A stretch of DNA of 64,000 nucleotides from Chryseobacterium sp. SNU WT5 (GCF_007362475.1 NZ_CP041688.1:1-64000); one strand, 5' to 3'; counted from the stretch's first letter, positions 42,416 through 52,026 are shown. The notes: generated by a model not told the origin, from the sequence alone. Made by a program: numbers and translations.

Positions 42416-45400
42416 AATTCACAGAATCCCAATTAGAACAAAGTGTCATTTCCCTGCTCGAACAACAGGGAATTCCGCATATTTCTGGTCTCAAAATTCA
42501 TAAAACTTTAGAGGAAGTTTTGCTGAAAGAGGATTTGAAGAATTATCTTTATCAAAACTACGCAGATATCTCGCCCAACGAGATTAAGCAGATTATTCTA
42601 AAACTGGATTATTTTTCTTCTTCCGCCTTGTACGAAAGTAACCGCGATATTCTGCGTTTGGTTTCCGATGGTTTTGTGCAGAAAAGAGAAGAGGCGCACA
42701 AAAAAGATTTGTTCATTCAGTTGATCGATTATTCTGCAAAAGACCAAAATATTTACCGTTTCGTAAATCAATTAGAAATAAAAGGAACCGAGAAAAGAAT
42801 TCCCGACGGCATTCTCTACATCAACGGAATTCCTTTGGTGGTCTTTGAATTTAAAACAGCCATCGAAGAAAATAAAACCATTCACGATGCGTATTTACAA
42901 TTAACCAATCGCTACAAAAGAGATATTCCAGAATTGATGAAATACAATGCATTTCTGGTTATCAGCGATGGCGTGAACAACAAAGCAGGTTCTCTTTTTG
43001 CCCCTTACGAGTTTTTCTATGGATGGCGCAAAGCCGAAAGCAATGAGCAGATTGCCAAAGACGGTATTGCTTCGCTTTTCACCATGGTAAAAGGGCTTTT
43101 TGACAAAAACAGATTACGGGATGTGATTCAGAATTTTATCTATTTCCCGGATACGAGTAAGAAAAAAGAAAAGATCGTTTGCCGATATCCGCAGTATTAC
43201 GCCAGTAGAAAACTGTATGAAAATATTTTGTTGCACCGAAAACCCGAAGGCGACGGAAAAGGCGGAACTTATTTTGGAGCAACAGGTTGTGGCAAAAGTT
43301 ATACGATGCTTTACCTTTCCCGCTTATTGATGCGGAGTACAGAAATGGCAAGTCCGACCATTATCCTTATTACAGACAGAACAGACTTAGATGAACAACT
43401 TTCCGGCACATTTACAAACGCTAAAAACTTTATTGGAGACAATCATATTGTCACGGTTTCTTCCCGTGAAGATTTACGCAACCAATTGAAAGGCAGAGAA
43501 AGTGGTGGTGTCTTTTTGACGACCATTCACAAATTTACGGAAGATGCAAAAGAACTGTCGAACCGAAATAATATCATTTGTATTTCTGATGAAGCGCACC
43601 GTTCGCAAATCAACCTCGATAAAAATTTGAAGATTACAGATACAGAAGTGAATTCCAGTTATGGTTTTGCATTTTATCTGCATCAGTCTTTACCGAATGC
43701 CACTTATGTTGGTTTCACCGGAACACCAGTGGATAAGACCCTAGAAGTATTTGGTGAAGTGGTGGATTTTTATACCATGAAAGAATCGGTGCAGGATGAG
43801 ATCACGGTAAGAATTGTTTATGAAGGCAGAGCCTCAAAAGTGATCCTGAAAACCGAGAAATTAAAAGAGATTGAGGAGTATTACAATAATTGCGTAGCAG
43901 AAGGGTCAAGTGAATATCAGGTGGAAGAAAGTAAAAAAGCGACCACCAATATGAATGCCATTTTGGGTGACAAAGAGCGTTTACAGGCGTTGGCAAAAGA
44001 TTTTGTGGAGCATTACGAAAAAAGAGTGAGTGAAGGTGCAACGGTTTGTGGTAAAGCGATGTTCGTTTCCAGTAACCGTGAAATTGCTTATAAATTTTAT
44101 AAAGAACTCATGGAACTTCGCCCCGATTGGGGAACGATCAAAACCCACGATGAATCTCAGGAACTTTCTGATAAAGAATTAAAAGATCTGAAACCTATCG
44201 CCAAAGTCAATATGGTCATGACGCGGGACAAAGATGATGGTGACGATCTTTACAAAATTTTAGGTACAAAAGATGATAGAAAAGAACTAGACCGCCAGTT
44301 TAAACAGGAAAAATCCAATTTTAAAATTGCAATTGTGGTCGATATGTGGCTCACAGGTTTTGATGTGCCATTTCTGGACAGTATTTATATTGATAAACCA
44401 ATTCAGGAACATTCTTTAATCCAAACCATATCAAGAGTTAACCGAAAGTTTAAAGGAAAAGACAAAGGTTTGGTCATCGATTATATCGGCATCAAGAATA
44501 ACATGAATTATGCTTTGGCGAAATTCAACAATGCTGATCAAAATGAATTTGAGGATGTAGATAAAGCCATCACTATTGTAAAAGACCAATTGGATCTTTT
44601 GCGGAAGATCTTTCATAATTTCAACAGTAAACCTTACTTTGAAGGCAGCCCGATAATGAAACTGGAAAATCTTAATCTTGGGGCAGAATTTATTCAGTCC
44701 ACCGAAGATTTAGAAAAACGTTTTATGCGTATTGTGCGCAAAATGAAAGAGGCCTATAATATCTGCTGTTCGTCTGAAGCATTTACTTATGATGAAGTAG
44801 ATGAATTGCATTATTACACCGCAATCCGTTCCATCATTTATAAACTCACCAAAAAAGAGGCACCAGATATTTCGCAAATGAATGCAAGAGTCGCAAAAAT
44901 GGTGGAAGAAGCACTGCAAAGTGATGGCGTAGAAGAAGTCTTTAAAATGGATGAAAATGCAGGAGAAAAGATTGATATTTTCGGTGAAGAATATTTGGAA
45001 AGAATTGATAGAATCAAATTGCCGAATACCAAAATAAAAGTACTGCAACGACTTTTGAAAATGGCAATCGACGATTTCAAAAAAGTTAATAAAATAAAAG
45101 CCGTTGATTTCAGCAAACGTCTTCAAACCATCGTCGATCAATACAACGAAAGAAGTGAAGATATGGTTTTGGCAAACGATGTACTGGACGAACTCGCCGG
45201 AAAAATGGCGGATTTGATACGCGATTTGAAAATCGAAAAGTTTTCGTTTGAAAAAATGGGAATTGACTTTGAGGAGAAATCTTTTTATGATATTCTAGAA
45301 GCTATTCGAGACAAATATAAATTCGAATTTACAGAAGAACAGCTGATTGCTTTAGCGAAAGATATTAAAATTATAATTGATGATAAAGCTAAATACACAG

Positions 45401-45552
45401 ACTGGAGTGAGCGTGAAGATATCAAAGCTGAACTTAAAGTAGATCTTATTTTGAAGCTAGCTGCGCATGGTTATCCTCCAGTTACACGTGATGAAGTGTA
45501 TAAGGAGATTTTTGAGCAGGCAGAGAATTTTAAGAAGTATAGAGATCAATAA
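42412..45552 (+). CDS. hsdR: Type I restriction-modification restriction subunit
   Basis: 1046 residues. N-terminal endonuclease domain (residues about 40-200; RIPDGILYINGIPLVVFEFKTA gives the Asp and ExK residues). SF2 helicase motor: YFGATGCGKSYTMLYLSRL (Walker A), ITDRTDLDEQL, ISDEAHRSQ (DEAH-like), GFTGTPVD, VVDMWLTGFDVP and QTISRVNRKFKGK (motif VI). C-terminal helical region contacts HsdM. The start region is duplicated as a remnant at 39581. Translocates DNA and cuts it away from the unmethylated target. Confidence 0.95.
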   Translation: MKFTESQLEQSVISLLEQQGIPHISGLKIHKTLEEVLLKEDLKNYLYQNYADISPNEIKQIILKLDYFSSSALYESNRDILRLVSDGFVQKREEAHKKDLFIQLIDYSAKDQNIYRFVNQLEIKGTEKRIPDGILYINGIPLVVFEFKTAIEENKTIHDAYLQLTNRYKRDIPELMKYNAFLVISDGVNNKAGSLFAPYEFFYGWRKAESNEQIAKDGIASLFTMVKGLFDKNRLRDVIQNFIYFPDTSKKKEKIVCRYPQYYASRKLYENILLHRKPEGDGKGGTYFGATGCGKSYTMLYLSRLLMRSTEMASPTIILITDRTDLDEQLSGTFTNAKNFIGDNHIVTVSSREDLRNQLKGRESGGVFLTTIHKFTEDAKELSNRNNIICISDEAHRSQINLDKNLKITDTEVNSSYGFAFYLHQSLPNATYVGFTGTPVDKTLEVFGEVVDFYTMKESVQDEITVRIVYEGRASKVILKTEKLKEIEEYYNNCVAEGSSEYQVEESKKATTNMNAILGDKERLQALAKDFVEHYEKRVSEGATVCGKAMFVSSNREIAYKFYKELMELRPDWGTIKTHDESQELSDKELKDLKPIAKVNMVMTRDKDDGDDLYKILGTKDDRKELDRQFKQEKSNFKIAIVVDMWLTGFDVPFLDSIYIDKPIQEHSLIQTISRVNRKFKGKDKGLVIDYIGIKNNMNYALAKFNNADQNEFEDVDKAITIVKDQLDLLRKIFHNFNSKPYFEGSPIMKLENLNLGAEFIQSTEDLEKRFMRIVRKMKEAYNICCSSEAFTYDEVDELHYYTAIRSIIYKLTKKEAPDISQMNARVAKMVEEALQSDGVEEVFKMDENAGEKIDIFGEEYLERIDRIKLPNTKIKVLQRLLKMAIDDFKKVNKIKAVDFSKRLQTIVDQYNERSEDMVLANDVLDELAGKMADLIRDLKIEKFSFEKMGIDFEEKSFYDILEAIRDKYKFEFTEEQLIALAKDIKIIIDDKAKYTDWSEREDIKAELKVDLILKLAAHGYPPVTRDEVYKEIFEQAENFKKYRDQ

Positions 45553-45584
45553 AGTATTCTTAGAATGGAAGTGCACGAAAGTAA

Positions 45585-47036
45585 ATGAATAATTCCTCGC
45601 ATTTAACACTCTCTCAATTAAACGGCATCATTCAGTCAAAGCTGAATGAAGCCTTCTTCATGCAGCAATTTTGGATCGTTGCGGATATTACCGAGCATAG
45701 TTTTAAACAAAAAACAGATTATCATTATTTTGAATTTGTAGAAAAAGATGTCACCACCAATCTCATAGTTGCAAAAATAAAAGGAGCAGCGTGGGGGAAT
45801 GCTTCGCAAAGAATTAAAGATTTTGAAGCGAGTACTGGTCAGAAGTTCACCAATAATATTCACGTTCTGGCAAAAGTGAGTATCAACTTTCATAAAGTGT
45901 TTGGCCTTTCCCTTGAACTGATAGAAATTGATCCGTCCTTTACTTTAGGAGTCATCGAAACCAAAAGACAAGAAACGCTTTTGCGACTTGTTACCAATTA
46001 TCCTACGATCATTCAGAAAAGAGGCGACCACTATAGCACTTATAATTCATCGTTAGAACTGCCTCCAGTAATTTCCCGTCTTGCCGTAATTTCATCGCAG
46101 ACATCTGCTGGAAATGAAGATTTTAAACATACTTTAATAAATAATCCTTATGGTTATCATTTCGAAATAGACGATTACTTTACCGTGGTTCAAAATGAGG
46201 TGAATGCGGGAATTTTTTTAGAAAGATTGCTGGATGTTTTTAGATCCGGGAAAAAATATGACGCGGTGATCATCAATCGAGGTGGCGGAGCGCAAACTGA
46301 TTTTCTTATTTTTGATAATTTTAAGATAGGTTTAGCCGTGGCGAAATTTCCCATCCCTGTTATTACAGGTATTGGCCATCAGAAAAACCAAACCATTACA
46401 GATTTGATGGCTCATACAAGTACGAAAACTCCGACAAAAGCAGCGGAGTTCATTGTTACCCATAACAAAATGTTTGAAGACCGATTACTTTCATTTCAAC
46501 AGACCATTATCATTAAGTCTCAATCTTTCCTTGCTCACCAAAATTTCACTTTCAATAAAATTAACTCCAGAATTGTCAACAGTTCACGAACGTCACTTGA
46601 GAAAAGCAAACTACAATTGATCACGCTAAAACAAAATTTAACGACTTCATGTTTGAATGAAATTTCGGAGGCTAGGAGGGAAATCAGTTCTAAACGCTTT
46701 GTGATTGCGAGTCTGCCAAAGACCACCATAAACAATGAGAAAAGGGGGCTAAGTAGAATTTTACCAAGAATTCTTTCGGCTTCTAATCATATTATTTCCA
46801 AAGAAAAATTGGCTTTGAAAAGTGCAGTCTCTCTAATAAATGTAATTTCACCCGAAAATATACTTAAGAAAGGGTTTGCCATCGTGAAAAGCAATGGAGA
46901 AATCACCAGTGATCCAAATAAATTCACTCCTGGGGCTGAAATTGAAGTTATTTTGAGATTACAAAGTATCAAAGCTACCGTTAATACTAAAAAAGACTAT
47001 CATGGAAACGACTTTAACCTACCAACAGGCATTTGA
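45585..47036 (+). CDS. xseA: Exonuclease VII large subunit
   Basis: 483 residues. N-terminal OB-fold (FWIVADITEHSFKQKTDYHYFEFVE), catalytic core with ISSQTSAGNEDF, DAVIINRGGGAQTDF and PVITGIGHQKNQTITD, then a long coiled coil (about 300-410) and a C-terminal segment that wraps the small subunits. Degrades single-stranded DNA in repair. Lies 33 bp after hsdR and overlaps xseB by 35 bases. Slightly longer than E. coli XseA (456). Confidence 0.92.
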   Translation: MNNSSHLTLSQLNGIIQSKLNEAFFMQQFWIVADITEHSFKQKTDYHYFEFVEKDVTTNLIVAKIKGAAWGNASQRIKDFEASTGQKFTNNIHVLAKVSINFHKVFGLSLELIEIDPSFTLGVIETKRQETLLRLVTNYPTIIQKRGDHYSTYNSSLELPPVISRLAVISSQTSAGNEDFKHTLINNPYGYHFEIDDYFTVVQNEVNAGIFLERLLDVFRSGKKYDAVIINRGGGAQTDFLIFDNFKIGLAVAKFPIPVITGIGHQKNQTITDLMAHTSTKTPTKAAEFIVTHNKMFEDRLLSFQQTIIIKSQSFLAHQNFTFNKINSRIVNSSRTSLEKSKLQLITLKQNLTTSCLNEISEARREISSKRFVIASLPKTTINNEKRGLSRILPRILSASNHIISKEKLALKSAVSLINVISPENILKKGFAIVKSNGEITSDPNKFTPGAEIEVILRLQSIKATVNTKKDYHGNDFNLPTGI

Positions 47037-47205
47037 GGAATTAGAACAGATAACAAACGATATTGAGGCTGAAGAAGTTTCTGTTGATGATTTGGCCAAG
47101 AAGGTAAAGCGTGCTGCAGATCTTTTAGAGATTTGTAATGCTAAACTTAAGTTGACTGAAACCGAAGTTAATAAAATAATTGAGAATATAAAAAACAAAG
47201 AATAG
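47002..47205 (+). CDS. xseB: Exonuclease VII small subunit
   Basis: 67 residues, helical hairpin: TYQQAFEELEQITNDIEAEEVSVDDLAKKVKRAADLLEICNAKL, the standard XseB pattern. Overlap with xseA gives translational coupling. A hairpin AAAATGCC/GGCATTTT follows at 47262-47283 and may end the transcript. Confidence 0.92.
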   Translation: METTLTYQQAFEELEQITNDIEAEEVSVDDLAKKVKRAADLLEICNAKLKLTETEVNKIIENIKNKE

Positions 47206-47261
47206 GGTTTATTAATGCGAATACGGAACTAAAAAACCTTAAAGGTTGTTAATTTAAGTTA

Positions 47262-47297
47262 AAAATGCCTTTGGTGGCATTTTAATTGCCTTTTTTA
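47262..47297 (+). terminator. Terminator-like hairpin after xseAB
   Basis: Stem AAAATGCC/GGCATTTT with a 6-base loop and a T-rich tail. Confidence 0.6.
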
Positions 47298-47320
47298 CAT
47301 CAACTAAAAATTTAACTATT

Positions 47321-47860
47321 ATGGAAAATTACAGCAATTACAAACCAGAGTACAGAAATGATTATGTGTCAAAGGTATTTAATACCCGGGAAGATGCTGA
47401 TGCAGCATTCAACGATTTATCGGCGAGAGGATACTCAAAAGATGATGTGAATGTAATGATGTCAGATAGTACAAGAGACCGCTATTTTAAAAATAACGAT
47501 CATGATTCAGAATTAGGAGACAAAGTTGCGGAAAATGCAGGTACAGGATCACTTATCGGAGGAGGAATTGGAGCAGTAGTAGGAGCGGTAGCAGCGATTG
47601 GAACCAACGTTTTATTACCAGGCTTAGGATTAATTATTGCAGGGCCATTAGCGGCAGGTTTAGCAGGCGCCGGAGCTGGTGCAGCTACAGGTGGTTTAAT
47701 TGGTGCACTTACCGGAATGGGAGTGCCTGAAGATGAAGCTGAAAAATATAGAGACCACATTAAAGATGGTGGAATTTATATGGGTTTCAAACCACGTCAT
47801 GAAGATGATGCCCGATCCACTTACGACAGATGGTATAATGATAGTAATTATACGAGATAA
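47321..47860 (+). CDS. Glycine-rich stress-type protein (YflT/general stress 17M-like)
   Basis: 179 residues. N-terminal part VSKVFNTREDADAAFNDLSARGYSKDDVNVMMSD is of the general stress protein 17M/YflT type. The middle (about 75-135) is a Gly/Ala-rich hydrophobic hairpin (GSLIGGGIGAVVGAVAAIG ... GLAGAGAGAATGGLIGALTGMG), as in bacterial heat/stress proteins with glycine zippers, followed by a VPEDEAEKYRDHIKDGGIYMGF tail. Probably membrane-associated and stress-induced. Confidence 0.75.
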   Translation: MENYSNYKPEYRNDYVSKVFNTREDADAAFNDLSARGYSKDDVNVMMSDSTRDRYFKNNDHDSELGDKVAENAGTGSLIGGGIGAVVGAVAAIGTNVLLPGLGLIIAGPLAAGLAGAGAGAATGGLIGALTGMGVPEDEAEKYRDHIKDGGIYMGFKPRHEDDARSTYDRWYNDSNYTR

Positions 47861-47886
47861 TTTTTTTTATACAAATCGTTTTAGTG

Positions 47887-47923
47887 AAGCCGTGTCATAA
47901 TGAAATGAGACGGCTTTGTTTTT
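47887..47923 (+). terminator. Rho-independent terminator
   Basis: AAGCCGT ... ACGGCTT stem with a further GTCAT/ATGAG pairing and a T-rich tail. Confidence 0.8.
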
Positions 47924-48020
47924 ATAGGTATAACTTGCGTGTAATTGGACAGAAAATATCAGATTTCAAATATGATGGTTTAAAAATTGTATTTTAATCT
48001 AGAAATAAACTTTTAAAATT

Positions 48021-48176
48021 ATGGAACCTTCGAAAAAAAACAAACCCGCACCTGTTGTTATCATTGGAATTGCAGCAATTATTATTGCAATCATCTCTTA
48101 TTTTATATTACTTACCTTTTTCCCTGATTTGTTTCAAGATATTCCTACAGGTCAACAGCAACCTATTTCGGAATAG
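48021..48176 (+). CDS. Small single-pass membrane protein (51 aa)
   Basis: Starts at the ATG 48021 and stops at TAG 48174-48176. Reads MEPSKKNKPAPVVIIGIAAI, then more hydrophobic residues to about position 33, and a polar tail ending QQQPISE. A basic N-terminus before one transmembrane helix predicts N-in topology. It is framed by its own terminators on both sides and lies among stress-type genes. Function unknown. Confidence 0.6.
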   Translation: MEPSKKNKPAPVVIIGIAAIIIAIISYFILLTFFPDLFQDIPTGQQQPISE

Positions 48177-48223
48177 AGAAATTTTCATATTGGGGCGATA
48201 AATCTAAAATTTATAGCCATAAT

Positions 48224-48256
48224 AAAGCCGTCCTGTTTAATGGGACGGCTTTTATT
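48224..48256. terminator. Bidirectional terminator
   Basis: AAAGCCGTCC/GGACGGCTTT stem with T and A runs on either side, between the small membrane gene and the convergent DUF2383 gene. Confidence 0.85.
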
Positions 48257-48278
48257 AAAAGATATAAAAATGGGGAGT

Positions 48279-48728
48279 TTAATCGTGACGATTTTCTAAG
48301 TTTCTAAATTTTTCATAAGATGCTTTTAAACTATGAAGTTGATCCTGAATTACTCTCGAACTTTCCGGGCATAAATCGCCACTGTCCAAAGCCTTTTGGT
48401 AAGCTTCGATAGCTGCATTTTCGCCGAAGGTAACATTTTCTAAAGTTGATTCTGCATTATCGCTCGAAAAAGCATTTTTAACATCAATCCAAGTACGGTG
48501 CAGTCCTCCTGCTACGGTAGTTGAATCATCTGCATCTCCATTTCTTTCAGAGATTAAACTCTTCAGTTCTAGTCTCATTTTTTGCGACTGATCAACCATA
48601 TTGGTATAATCTGATTTAAGATTAGGATATTTTTCCCACACCTTATCTTCAACTTTGTTGAAACCTTCAATTCGATCATTTGTGATTTGTAAAAGATCAT
48701 TCAATGTTGATACTGTTGGATTGTTCAT
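48279..48728 (-). CDS. PA2169-family four-helix-bundle protein (DUF2383)
   Basis: 149 residues, four helices: LNDLLQITNDRIEGFNKVEDKV, MRLELKSLISERNG, TVAGGLHRTWIDVKNAFSS, ENAAIEAYQKAL and a last helix. This is the PA2169/DUF2383 type of ferritin-like bundle, often found in stress gene clusters next to YflT-like genes. No complete di-iron motif is clear. Confidence 0.85.
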   Translation of the reverse strand: MNNPTVSTLNDLLQITNDRIEGFNKVEDKVWEKYPNLKSDYTNMVDQSQKMRLELKSLISERNGDADDSTTVAGGLHRTWIDVKNAFSSDNAESTLENVTFGENAAIEAYQKALDSGDLCPESSRVIQDQLHSLKASYEKFRNLENRHD

Positions 48729-48946
48729 AATATTTTATTTTTTTGGTTCCCTATAATGAACCAATCAGTATGCCATCAAATTATAAAATCTGTTAAGTTT
48801 TTATTAAGATTAATAAGATTAAAATGAAAAAAAAGAATTGTTGGTAAAAAATTTGTATCCACTAATAAATTGCTAGATGGTAGTATATCCTATTTTTTAA
48901 TAAGTTATAAATAAATAGCAAGTACTTGCTCCGTTAAAAAAACTTT

Positions 48947-49417
48947 ATGAAAAAAGCGTTTCCCTCTCTTCCCACTTTTTTTAAATTAACTTTAATTGGA
49001 ATTGCTGCCGGAGTAATTTTAATTATACCCCTAAAAATACTTTATATATTAACAGGAAATACAGCTTACATTTTACTTTTTAATTTTGATTATATCCCTG
49101 TTTTAAATGAATTAAGGCCCTTATGGTTGTTTGGCTATGTTTTCCATTTTGTAACTTGTATTTGTAGCGTCATAGGACTCTTTTATATTTTAAAATTTCT
49201 GAATAAACAGTTTTCCATCTTTTATTATGTAGCGGTCTACACCGTTGGGGGAGGAGCACTATTTTTTCTTACCTGTCTTTCAGAACAACCTCCTGCTGGC
49301 AATGACTTCGCCGCTTGGTTGTATTGGACGATTGCGCATGGAATTTTCGGTTTTGCAGTGGGTCTTTTAGTGAAGAAGTTTATAAAAGGAACATATTTAG
49401 AAAATTTGGATTACTAA
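48947..49417 (+). CDS. Integral membrane protein, possibly YagU-like
   Basis: 156 residues with four hydrophobic helices (about 12-32, 61-82, 88-108, 126-145). Layout similar to YagU/DUF1440 proteins, which are linked to acid resistance, but I cannot confirm the family. Stands alone on the plus strand after an AT-rich leader; followed after 24 bp by an SDR gene. Confidence 0.55.
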   Translation: MKKAFPSLPTFFKLTLIGIAAGVILIIPLKILYILTGNTAYILLFNFDYIPVLNELRPLWLFGYVFHFVTCICSVIGLFYILKFLNKQFSIFYYVAVYTVGGGALFFLTCLSEQPPAGNDFAAWLYWTIAHGIFGFAVGLLVKKFIKGTYLENLDY

Positions 49418-49441
49418 TACATTTTGAAAATAATAAGTAGT

Positions 49442-50305
49442 ATGGAAAAAGAAAGGAAAAAAAAAGTACGGCCGGAGCAAAAGCAGAGACGTCCTGGAAT
49501 GGAAAATAATATGAAACCGGTTCCTGAGACAACTCCGCGGCCCAGTTCAGGAGGGGGGAAATTAAAAAATAAAATTGCACTAATAACGGGTGGCGACAGC
49601 GGCATTGGTAAAGCAGTTGCGCTTTTATTTGCAAAAGAAGGTGCTCATATTGCAATATCTTATCTCAGCGAAACAAAAGAAGCAAAGCATACACAGAAGC
49701 TTGTGAAGCAATATGGTGTAAACTGTATTATCATAAAGGGCGATCTTTCTAAAGAAGCAAATTGTCAAAAGGTTATAAAAGAAATCATAAGTGAATTTGG
49801 ACAAATTGATATTGTTGTAAATAATGCAGGTCTTCATTGGGAGTGTGATTCGATTGAGAAACTCAGCAGTAAGCAGTTATTGAAAACATTTCAAAATAAT
49901 TTCTTCTCGTATTTCTGGATTACAAAATATGCAATTCCTTACTTAGCAAAAGGAAGTACCATCATCAATACTTCATCCGTGACGGCATACAGAGGTAGTC
50001 CAAGTCTTCTTGATTATTCCGCTACCAAAGGTGCTATCATTTCCTTTACTCGAAGTTTATCTTTACAACTTATTGAAAAGGGTATTCGCGTTAATGCGGT
50101 GGCCCCTGGACCTATTTGGACTCCTTTAATTGTATCGTCGTTTGATAGAAAGAAGAATTCTGAATTTGGAAGTGATTCACCCATGGAACGTGCAGGTATG
50201 CCAAATGAAGTTGCACCTTCCTATCTTTTTCTGGCTAGCCAAGATTCAAGCTACATTAATGGTCAAGTACTTCATCCCAATGGTGGAGAAATTATTAATG
50301 GCTAA
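49442..50305 (+). CDS. SDR-family oxidoreductase (YghA/YhdF-like)
   Basis: 287 residues from the ATG at 49442; a TTG at 49424 is less likely. Unusual basic N-terminal extension of about 40 residues (KERKKKVRPEQKQRRPGM), as in the general stress SDR group. Rossmann fold with ITGGDSGIGKAVA (cofactor), VVNNAGLH, catalytic Ser in NTSSVTAYRG and YxxxK in YSATKGA. Ends with the family motif GQVLHPNGGEIING. NAD(P)-dependent; substrate unknown. Confidence 0.88.
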   Translation: MEKERKKKVRPEQKQRRPGMENNMKPVPETTPRPSSGGGKLKNKIALITGGDSGIGKAVALLFAKEGAHIAISYLSETKEAKHTQKLVKQYGVNCIIIKGDLSKEANCQKVIKEIISEFGQIDIVVNNAGLHWECDSIEKLSSKQLLKTFQNNFFSYFWITKYAIPYLAKGSTIINTSSVTAYRGSPSLLDYSATKGAIISFTRSLSLQLIEKGIRVNAVAPGPIWTPLIVSSFDRKKNSEFGSDSPMERAGMPNEVAPSYLFLASQDSSYINGQVLHPNGGEIING

Positions 50306-50391
50306 ACCAAAAGTAACATTATATATTTCTGTTTTGGTAATTTGATACAAATTGTAGCCAAGTAGTTTTTATAACTGGTACAATTCATTTC

Positions 50392-50399
50392 TATATTTG
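50392..50399 (+). promoter_or_regulatory. Bacteroidota -7 box
   Basis: TATATTTG just before the gene at 50404, fitting the TAnnTTTG consensus of the Bacteroidota main sigma factor. Confidence 0.5.
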
Positions 50400-50403
50400 C
50401 TGC

Positions 50404-50685
50404 ATGAAACTCCAGGCAATTATAAGAGAAACAGTTGAACCAAAACAAGGCAAACTTCCGCAATCGGTCATCGTAGAATTTCTTGGTGACAAAGAAAACC
50501 AGCATTTTGAAGTACTGTTTTATGATCTGGATCCCTATTATCTCAAAATACGAAAATGGGATACTTGGGAATTAACCATAAAATGGAAAAGTGAAATTTT
50601 TGTAGATTCAAAAACAAAAGCTAAATCATATTTCACGTATTTGATTTGCAGTAAGGCGCTTCCAATACATCAAATGGAAAAATAG
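50404..50685 (+). CDS. Small protein of unknown function
   Basis: 93 residues, soluble, probably beta-rich: MKLQAIIRETVEPKQGKLPQ, then VIVEFLGDKENQHFEVLFYDLDPYYLKI and WDTWELTIKWKSE. Not recognised. Preceded by a good -7 box and followed by the dispersed motif at 50737, so it is the last gene of its module. Confidence 0.6.
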   Translation: MKLQAIIRETVEPKQGKLPQSVIVEFLGDKENQHFEVLFYDLDPYYLKIRKWDTWELTIKWKSEIFVDSKTKAKSYFTYLICSKALPIHQMEK

Positions 50686-50736
50686 AAGTATACAAACAAA
50701 AATAAGAAGTGCTAAAAGTCTATTTTCGTTAAATAA

Positions 50737-50754
50737 ATGTTTTTTCCGACTATA
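50737..50754 (+). repeat. Dispersed motif copy
   Basis: AATGTTTTTTCCGACTAT between the unknown gene at 50404 and the SRAP gene at 50804. Confidence 0.6.
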
Positions 50755-50803
50755 AAATTTACGTGGTATAATTGTTGAACTTTTAGAATCAAAATAAATA
50801 GTA

Positions 50804-51436
50804 ATGTGTAATCGAGTTGATAATTACGGTCTTTCCATTTCTGAAGTATCAGAGGAACTTCAAGCTGAAATTGTTGAAAATAATTATTATTATTCAGATG
50901 AAATCAATGCATTTCAAAGACCTGCTATTCCTGTTGTATTAGAACATGAAGGTCGTAAGATTACTCACGCGACATGGGGAATAAATAAAGATATTCCGAA
51001 AGATAAACCGGCAAAAGGCATTAATCTAACTGCCGAAAAATCACATACATTTTATAAAAAGGTTGAAAATAATCGGTGCATAGTTCCAGTTACTGGATTC
51101 TATGATTGGATGCACGTTCTAAATCCTGGAAAGAAAACCCCGATAAAAATTAAACACAGGATGCACTGGAAAAATTCAGATCATTTTTATATTGCAGCTT
51201 TTTACGATATATGGGATAATAAGGAAATAGGTTTTGGGTTAGTAACAACAATTTCAAATTCTTTAATGAGCGTAGTTCATAATTCTAAACTTAGAATGCC
51301 TCTTTGTCTTGATGCAAGAATGGCTGATAAATTTTTAAATGACGAACCCATAGAGGAATTTACATTTCCTACCTTTGATCCAAAGTTGGTGGCTGTAAAT
51401 TTGGAGCCCAATAAAATACCACAAACCCTATTTTAA
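50804..51436 (+). CDS. SRAP-domain protein (YedK/HMCES-like)
   Basis: 210 residues. Cys2 (MCNR) is the catalytic residue that links to abasic sites in single-stranded DNA. Other family features: INLTAEKS (Asn), VTGFYDWM (usual GFYEW with Asp in place of Glu) and VVHNSKLRMPLCL (His). Family members shield abasic sites and are common near SOS and mutagenesis genes and on mobile elements. Coupled by one base to the next gene. Confidence 0.88.
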   Translation: MCNRVDNYGLSISEVSEELQAEIVENNYYYSDEINAFQRPAIPVVLEHEGRKITHATWGINKDIPKDKPAKGINLTAEKSHTFYKKVENNRCIVPVTGFYDWMHVLNPGKKTPIKIKHRMHWKNSDHFYIAAFYDIWDNKEIGFGLVTTISNSLMSVVHNSKLRMPLCLDARMADKFLNDEPIEEFTFPTFDPKLVAVNLEPNKIPQTLF

Positions 51437-52026
51437 TGGTAAAGATTAATTTTATAATCAGTGATATTTTAGTGAGCAAATCCAGTATGGATGGATATGG
51501 TTTGGATATCTTTCTTAAAGATGGACCGCAATTGAAAACTAAGTTTCATGATCAAAATTTATTTCATGCTGCAAAGGAGGCTAAGGGCAATCTTTTTCGT
51601 CTTAAATATCTATTTTCAGAACAGATTCAGAATTTAAACAACAATCCTCAATATTACTATTCCTTGACTAATTGCGAACTTTTTGATATTAGTTTTGGTC
51701 ATATTCTCGAAGACCCTAATGACGATATTTATGCCGAATCAATGGATTTAATACGAAGTTGTGCAGACGAAAAAGACATTGAATTTGACGGATATTTTAA
51801 ACAGCGGTGGAAGGATTCAGCCGATACCATCGTAAGTTTTGATGAAGAATATTTTGACGACCCAGATCGCACTGAGCTATATGTTTTTCTTTCTGCAATG
51901 GTAGATGAGGAAATTTTTAGTTTTCTAAATCAGGTTTATTTCTTTTACGAACATAGAGATCTTACGAAAGAAATAGTACAGGATAAAATAGAATATCTTA
52001 CTAAAATTAAAGGCGTTAGATTTTAA
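51436..52026 (+). CDS. Protein of unknown function coupled to the SRAP gene
   Basis: 196 residues, acidic, no transmembrane helices and no motif I recognise. The start overlaps the SRAP stop by one base (TAATG), so it is translated from the same message and may work with it. A strong terminator follows. Confidence 0.6.
   Translation: MVKINFIISDILVSKSSMDGYGLDIFLKDGPQLKTKFHDQNLFHAAKEAKGNLFRLKYLFSEQIQNLNNNPQYYYSLTNCELFDISFGHILEDPNDDIYAESMDLIRSCADEKDIEFDGYFKQRWKDSADTIVSFDEEYFDDPDRTELYVFLSAMVDEEIFSFLNQVYFFYEHRDLTKEIVQDKIEYLTKIKGVRF

Noticed and set aside
44710..45141. Antisense open frames within hsdR
   Set aside because: Frame shadows of a strongly coding gene.
47500..47760. Proline/alanine-rich antisense frame in the glycine-zipper gene
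   Set aside because: Complement of the glycine/alanine-rich coding sequence.
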